Notes under the pieces: generated by a model
Databases searched by the model: none
What the model was told of the DNA's origin: nothing
What the model saw: only the letters and a program-made list of their open reading frames with translations
Assembly: GCF_016097405.1 (NCBI RefSeq)
Contig: NZ_JAEHGD010000001.1
Span: 962,307 to 1,026,306, forward strand
Reading direction: 5' to 3'
Length of the DNA stretch: 64,000 bases
Origin: a methane-oxidizing endosymbiont of Gigantopelta aegis
GTDB lineage: Bacteria; Pseudomonadota; Gammaproteobacteria; Methylococcales; Methylomonadaceae
Made by a program: the position numbers and the translations under genes
Shown here: in pieces, positions 58,396 through 64,000 of the stretch
How positions within the stretch are numbered: position 1 is the first letter of the stretch
Layout: every line of letters begins with the position of its first letter

Positions 58396-61300
58396 TCAGG
58401 CCGCCTCCAGCGCCAATGTGGTCAATAATTCTTGTAAAAATGCCAGCCGTTCTTCCACCGTTTCCAAGGGTTTGCTAAATTTAAGCTTGTCTGCCCCATC
58501 AAAAGTGTAAACCTGATTTTGCGTCTGAATCAGTTCAATCAACTTGTCGGTGTTAATCTTAGGCTGTTGCGTAAAAATAATGCGCCCTCCGGCCACATGC
58601 GCTTCCAGTTTTTTAATACCCATGTGTTCGGCCTGCTGTTTTAATTCAGTAATGCTGAACAAGACCTTAACCGGATCGGGCAATAATCCGAAACGATCGA
58701 TCATTTCCACCTGCAAGGCCTTGAGTTCGTCGTCATTTTCAGCATTGGCGATACGTTTATACAAGACCAGTCGCGCATGAATATCCGGCAGATAGTCTTC
58801 CGGTATCAGGGCTGCTGCCTGGACATCCACTTCCGGCCCGGTTTCCAATGACGTATTCAACGCCGGCTGATCGCCCGATTTAAGGGCATCAATCGCACGT
58901 TCCAGCAATTCGGTGTACAAAGTAAAGCCGATTTCCTGGATTTGCCCGCTTTGATCTTCGCCCAACAATTCGCCTGCGCCGCGAATTTCCATATCATGTG
59001 AAGACAACATAAACCCTGCACCCAATTCGCCTGAGGCTTCCACAGCTTCCAGCCGTTTGCGCGCATCCTTGCTCATCAGAGTTTGTGGCGGCACAATCAA
59101 ATAGGCATATGCTCGGTGGTGGGAACGCCCGACACGGCCACGCAATTGATGTAATTGCGCCAGCCCCAGCTTATCAGCCCGATTGATGATGATCGTATTG
59201 GCACTGGGGATATCGATTCCACTTTCGATAATGGTGGTGCTGATGAGCAGATTGAAGCGTTGATGATAAAAATCCAGCATAATTTGCTCTAGTTCGCGCT
59301 CCGGCATCTGGCCGTGAGCAATCTGAATACGCGCTTCGGGGACCAGTCGTTCCAACGTACGCGCCATTTTCTCCATGCTTTTCACATCATTATGTAAAAA
59401 GAATACCTGTCCGCCACGTTTTATTTCACGCTGACAGGCTTCCTGAATCTGGGCATCCACCCATTCAGAAATAAAGGTTTTGATGACGTGCCGATTCGGT
59501 GGTGGCGTAGCGATAATAGAAATATCACGCAGGCCCGACATCGCCATATTCAGGGTTCTCGGTATCGGCGTCGCCGTTAGGGTCAGCAAATCCAACTCAT
59601 GCCGCAGCTTTTTGAAATGCTCTTTCTGACGTACACCAAAGCGGTGTTCTTCGTCGATAATCACTAACCCTAACTGTTTATAGTGGATGTCTTTAGACAA
59701 TAATTTATGTGTGCCGATGACAATATCAACCTGACCTCGCGCTAATTCTTCGACAATATTTTTTTGCTGCTTAGCCGTGTTAAAGCGCGAAAGCACCTCG
59801 ATTTTGACTGGCCAATCGGCAAAACGGTCACGAAAATTCTGGAAATGCTGTTGTGCCAGCAGTGTCGTCGGCACTAAAACCGCCACCTGTTTACCGGCTT
59901 GCACGGCAACAAAAGCCGCTCGCATGGCAACTTCGGTTTTACCAAAACCGACATCACCACACACCACACGATCCATCGGCTTTGTCGAACGCATATCCGC
60001 CAGAATAGCGTCGATAGCCGATTTCTGATCGGGCGTCTCCTCAAACGGGAAAGCGTCGGCAAAGGCTTGGTATTCGGCATCATCCACCGCAAATACATGA
60101 CCTTCGCGAGCGGCGCGCTGGGCGTGAATATCCAACAGCTCTGCCGCTACATCACGCGCTTTCTCCAGCGCTTTTTTCTTAGCTTTACTCCACTGATCCG
60201 TACCTAAACGATGTAACGGCGCGTTTTCGGCACTAACGCCACTGTAGCGACCAATCAGATGCAAGGATGAAACCGGCACATACAGCTTGTCATCATTGGC
60301 ATATTTCAACATCAAAAATTCAGCTTCAATATCGCCAACCGTCAAGGTTTGCAGCCCCATATAGCGGCCAACGCCATATTCCTGGTGAACCACCGGCGAT
60401 CCGATAATCAATTCATTCAGGTTATTAAAGACATTTTCCAGCGTTTTAGCGGCCGACTGACGCCGCCTGCGACGTTGCTGAACCTTACCTCCATTTAATT
60501 GGGTTTCGGTAATAATGGCAATGCCCGCCTGCGGTAATAGCAAACCATGATCAAGCGGTGCGACGACAATCGCCAAGGTGGTATCGTTGTGAATAAAGCC
60601 TTGCCAATCGGCAACCGGTTTGAGTGCAATTTTATAGTGTTTTAATTTGTCGATCAGGCCTTCCCTATGGCCTGCTGTTTCGGCAACAAACAAAATTTTG
60701 CCGTCAAAACCTTCGATAAACTGACGCAAATGCTGTGCAGGTTCTTTCATGCGAGTATCGATGGTTAAATCAGGCAAGGGCTGACAGTTAAAATCAATAC
60801 TATTTTCAGTCTGCCGCGCTAGAATCAAGCGGTAGAATTGCGCCAGCCGCTGCTGCAGTTGTTCAGGATTGAGAAACAGGGTTTCCGGCGCTAACAGTGG
60901 TCGGTGTGCATCATATTTTCGCTGTTGATAACGCTCTTCAGCTTCATGCCAAAAAGCCTCAGCCGCCGTTTGAAAAGTATCAGGCAATGCCAGAACGGTA
61001 TCGTCGGGTAAATAGTCGAACAAAGTCTCGGTTTTATCCACAAATAATGGCAGATAATATTCGATACCGCCGGGCGCGACCGCCTTGCTGACATCCTGAT
61101 AAATCGGATTTTTTTCCGAACTTTCGGGAAAAGCTTCTCGAAAGGCACGCCGAAAATGTTTAATGGCATCGTCGGTAAATGGAAATTCAAAGGCTGGTAA
61201 CAGTTCGACCCGCTCAATTTTTTCAATACTGCGCTGCGTTTCCGGATCAAAGCTGCGAATGGTATCGATGTCATCATCCATCAAATCCAATCGAAACGGT

Positions 61301-61845
61301 TGCTTGCTACCCATCGGAAAAATATCGACCACTGACCCACGTATGGCAAATTCACCATGCTGATAAACCTGGGAAACCCGCTGATACCCGACGGCCTCTA
61401 ATTTCAGGCGATTTAATTCCAAATCAAACTGTGCGCCTGCTTCCAGCACAAAACTATTGGCCAGCACATGCTCACGTGGGGCCAGCCGGTTCATCAAAGT
61501 GGCTACCGAAACGACCAATGCGCCTTGCCTTGTCGCCGGTAACAAGGCAAGCGTCCGCAGGCGTTCAGAGACAATTTCTGGCAATGGCGAAAATACATCA
61601 TACGGTAGCGTTTCCCAGTCGGGAAAGTGTAGAATCGGTAAGCTCTGTCCCAGAAAAAAAGCCAGCTCATGCTCTAATCGTAATGCGGTTTGGGTATCTG
61701 GCGTCACAATCACAAACAGGCGTTGGCTTTGTTGAATTGCCGTTGCCAGTGCCAGAGCGTCACCACAACCTTCAAGCCCATACCAATAGATGGCCTGTGT
61801 TTTTTGGTCTGGCAAGACCGGAAGCATGATAGAAGAGTCAGCCAT
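58396..61845 (-). CDS. mfd: Transcription-repair coupling factor Mfd
   Basis: Mfd removes RNA polymerase stalled at DNA lesions and recruits UvrA. The 1149-residue protein has the UvrB-homology domains (about 1-350), the RNA-polymerase-interaction domain (about 475-550, VHQEYGVGRYMGL), a superfamily 2 translocase with Walker A GDVGFGKTEVAMRAAF and Walker B IIDEEHRFGV, the TRG region LRGRVGRSHHRAYAYL, and the C-terminal autoinhibitory domain. Full length. It overlaps csiV by one base. Confidence 0.97.
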   Translation of the reverse strand: MADSSIMLPVLPDQKTQAIYWYGLEGCGDALALATAIQQSQRLFVIVTPDTQTALRLEHELAFFLGQSLPILHFPDWETLPYDVFSPLPEIVSERLRTLALLPATRQGALVVSVATLMNRLAPREHVLANSFVLEAGAQFDLELNRLKLEAVGYQRVSQVYQHGEFAIRGSVVDIFPMGSKQPFRLDLMDDDIDTIRSFDPETQRSIEKIERVELLPAFEFPFTDDAIKHFRRAFREAFPESSEKNPIYQDVSKAVAPGGIEYYLPLFVDKTETLFDYLPDDTVLALPDTFQTAAEAFWHEAEERYQQRKYDAHRPLLAPETLFLNPEQLQQRLAQFYRLILARQTENSIDFNCQPLPDLTIDTRMKEPAQHLRQFIEGFDGKILFVAETAGHREGLIDKLKHYKIALKPVADWQGFIHNDTTLAIVVAPLDHGLLLPQAGIAIITETQLNGGKVQQRRRRRQSAAKTLENVFNNLNELIIGSPVVHQEYGVGRYMGLQTLTVGDIEAEFLMLKYANDDKLYVPVSSLHLIGRYSGVSAENAPLHRLGTDQWSKAKKKALEKARDVAAELLDIHAQRAAREGHVFAVDDAEYQAFADAFPFEETPDQKSAIDAILADMRSTKPMDRVVCGDVGFGKTEVAMRAAFVAVQAGKQVAVLVPTTLLAQQHFQNFRDRFADWPVKIEVLSRFNTAKQQKNIVEELARGQVDIVIGTHKLLSKDIHYKQLGLVIIDEEHRFGVRQKEHFKKLRHELDLLTLTATPIPRTLNMAMSGLRDISIIATPPPNRHVIKTFISEWVDAQIQEACQREIKRGGQVFFLHNDVKSMEKMARTLERLVPEARIQIAHGQMPERELEQIMLDFYHQRFNLLISTTIIESGIDIPSANTIIINRADKLGLAQLHQLRGRVGRSHHRAYAYLIVPPQTLMSKDARKRLEAVEASGELGAGFMLSSHDMEIRGAGELLGEDQSGQIQEIGFTLYTELLERAIDALKSGDQPALNTSLETGPEVDVQAAALIPEDYLPDIHARLVLYKRIANAENDDELKALQVEMIDRFGLLPDPVKVLFSITELKQQAEHMGIKKLEAHVAGGRIIFTQQPKINTDKLIELIQTQNQVYTFDGADKLKFSKPLETVEERLAFLQELLTTLALEAA

Positions 61846-61878
61846 AACGTCGTGAAATTTCTTAAAAACAGAGCATTA

Positions 61879-62715
<837 letters not shown>

Positions 62716-63202
62716 TAATAAATCACCATTTTTCAACTCAATATCCAGTTTTTGGCTACTTTGCCCATGACGGAATCGCAATAAACGGGTCTCACCGAAA
62801 CTGAGTGAAGCGATAAAAGGGTTTTGCCCCAGTTCTGGTTCATCATCGGCATGGCAGCCCATCGAATCCTGCCCATGCCGGTAGAGATTAGCCATCATGC
62901 TATTGAATGGCTGCTGACAATGCTTTTCCACATTCTGCTTTATTTGTGATAATAAAGCCAGCCAGTGCAAAGGTTCATGATCAACGCCAGAATAGCGATA
63001 ATGGGTGCCTTCATCACCATACCAGGCCATCAACCGGGGGACATTGAGCCATCGACCATAAATAAACAAGCGTTCTTGTCGCCAGTCAATCTGCGCCAAT
63101 AACTGCTGAAAAATATGTCGAGCCTGATCTATGGTATAAAATGAGCGATACAAATACAGTTCGCCATCAAAGGGCAACAAATTTGAGACCACACTTCCCG
63201 TC

Positions 63203-64000
63203 CTAGAAATTGACCTTCATTTCCAGATAAAAGCTTCGACGCGGAATCGGTATGTAATTCGGATAAGTACTAATGGCAGGGTCACGCCCCTTGCTATCCA
63301 GCAGATTACGCACGGAGCCGGTCAAGTCGATAACGCCTAATAATCTTTTGCTATTGAGGGTCAAATCCATCGTCGCATAATCGGTCAGATCAGGCCGGTT
63401 TCCCTGATCATTGATAAACCGATGCCCAACCCAGTTGACCTGAGTCTGTAGTTGCCACTGAGGCAAAAACTGCCAGGAAAGCGCAGAATAAAGTTTGTGT
63501 TCCGGCTGCCAGGCAACGCATGTTTTTGTCGCCAAATCGCGCGCCTGCTGCCAAGCATAATTGCCTTTAAAGCGCCAGTTCGGCAGAAAGAAGCGCCAGT
63601 CCCATTCAAATTCAGCGCCATAGGCATCTACTCCCGGTTGATTTGACACTTCTGCAACCAAACCGCTTTCTACTGAACTGATAGAATCCCGGATTTTATA
63701 ATAATAGATATTCATCGTCGTCCGTAACACCTCATCCGGCCGATAATCAAATACCAATTCCACCGTTTCGATTTCTTCTGGTCTAAGTGCCGGATTGCCG
63801 GCAAAAAGCTGACTGTTTTTCTGAAATTGCTCTAAAAAGCTCGGTGCCCGAAACGCCTGGCCGTAAAGCAGCTTGGTCGTCAATTGTGGCGAAACATCCC
63901 AAATCAACGCTGCCCGTGGGTTAAAGGTACTGCCAAAATCTGAATATTCATCATAACGAATACCGGCTGTCAAATGCCAATCAGGCGCAATTTGCCATTC
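63203..64000 (-). CDS. TonB-dependent receptor, C-terminal part (5' end beyond window)
   Basis: TonB-dependent receptors take up siderophores, vitamin B12 or metals through an outer-membrane barrel. The 265 codons present cover the last strands of a barrel (YGQAFRAPSFLEQFQ, NPALRPEEIETVELVFDYRP, EWDWRFFLPNWRFKGNYAW) and end in the aromatic-terminated strand FYLEMKVNF needed for outer-membrane insertion. The plug and N-terminus lie beyond the right edge. Substrate cannot be told. It precedes alkB by 10 bases. Confidence 0.9.
   Translation of the reverse strand, partial: EWQIAPDWHLTAGIRYDEYSDFGSTFNPRAALIWDVSPQLTTKLLYGQAFRAPSFLEQFQKNSQLFAGNPALRPEEIETVELVFDYRPDEVLRTTMNIYYYKIRDSISSVESGLVAEVSNQPGVDAYGAEFEWDWRFFLPNWRFKGNYAWQQARDLATKTCVAWQPEHKLYSALSWQFLPQWQLQTQVNWVGHRFINDQGNRPDLTDYATMDLTLNSKRLLGVIDLTGSVRNLLDSKGRDPAISTYPNYIPIPRRSFYLEMKVNF

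Larger units (their letters stand above)
57363..58396 (-). pseudogene. csiV: CsiV-family gene with IS5 insertion in its last codons
   Basis: CsiV proteins are periplasmic envelope proteins, in some species peptidoglycan-associated. The frame begins MTKLWIKYGVLLGLLCLISG with a signal peptide cleaved near SWA|KARNY and reads KIELIVFSQQ, the family start. After RRFKL the IS5 fragment begins, so the present frame ends in 20 IS-coded residues (57875). The native tail NEIHYLDHPHFGVIVRISSY lies at 57363-57425. Joining across one TA restores 173 residues. Only the last about 20 residues are lost, so partial function is possible. It starts one base inside the mfd end. Confidence 0.85.

Noticed and set aside
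61179-61829. A 216-codon plus-strand frame opposite mfd
   Set aside because: Antisense to the conserved N-terminal part of Mfd, with no motif or ribosome site.

Overview
The window looks like a chromosome segment from a gammaproteobacterium, most probably a methanotroph-like member of the Methylococcales. This rests on recognised protein families and gene order: a Pseudomonas-type flagellar/chemotaxis cluster with fleN and fliA, the plsX-fabH-fabD-fabG-acpP-fabF-pabC-mltG-tmk-holB-pilZ-tatD order, mfd, a 936-residue PEP carboxylase, and a bacterial DUF1931 histone-fold gene. The genus is inference. No rRNA, tRNA, CRISPR array or prophage was seen.

Layout. 1-3535: the 5' part of tamA, the LysM lytic transglycosylase mltD and a small arginine-rich protein. 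3569-21453: a minus-strand flagellar and chemotaxis cluster read fliL-M-N-O-P-Q-R-flhB-flhA-flhF-fleN-fliA-cheY-cheZ-cheA-cheB-motC; fliR is split by an IS5-family element that itself carries an IS630-family element. 21610-25091: ilvA, rpiA and a class V aminotransferase. 25123-36253: tatD, pilZ, holB, tmk, mltG, pabC, fabF, acpP, fabG, fabD, fabH, plsX, rpmF, yceD (fatty-acid synthesis plus DNA replication and wall genes). 36422-40026: a hicB/hicA pair with frameshifted hicA, a periplasmic pentapeptide-repeat protein, a Kv-type potassium channel, an FMN reductase and a PRPP-synthetase-like protein. 40189-42307: a DUF1931 gene split by an IS3-family element. 42410-47383: ppc with a divergent LysR/NhaR-type regulator, a rof-like gene lying between two 16-bp inverted repeats, and a DUF5335 gene. 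47514-52915: a tight four-gene operon coding for a DUF4912-like protein, a GH57 alpha-glucan enzyme, an endonuclease/exonuclease/phosphatase protein with two CBM21-like motifs, and a two-HKD phospholipase-D-type protein. 53164-57285: a gamma carbonic anhydrase, an SPFH/SHOCT gene split by a second IS3 copy, a zinc-ribbon protein and a DUF1289 protein. 57363-64000: csiV and alkB, each split by a decayed IS5 copy, on either side of mfd, then the 3' part of a TonB-dependent receptor gene.

Main results. Five host genes (fliR, DUF1931, SPFH, csiV, alkB) are broken by insertion sequences. In each case deleting the element and one copy of its target duplication restores an exact open reading frame. 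None of the IS5 or IS3 copies encodes an intact transposase, whereas the nested IS630 copy does. Loss of the fliR start region and first membrane segment probably makes this strain non-motile although the rest of the cluster reads intact. The most novel-looking unit is the glucan-linked operon at 47514-52915, in which phosphodiesterase/nuclease-type enzymes travel with a glycogen-branching-type enzyme and carry carbohydrate-binding motifs.
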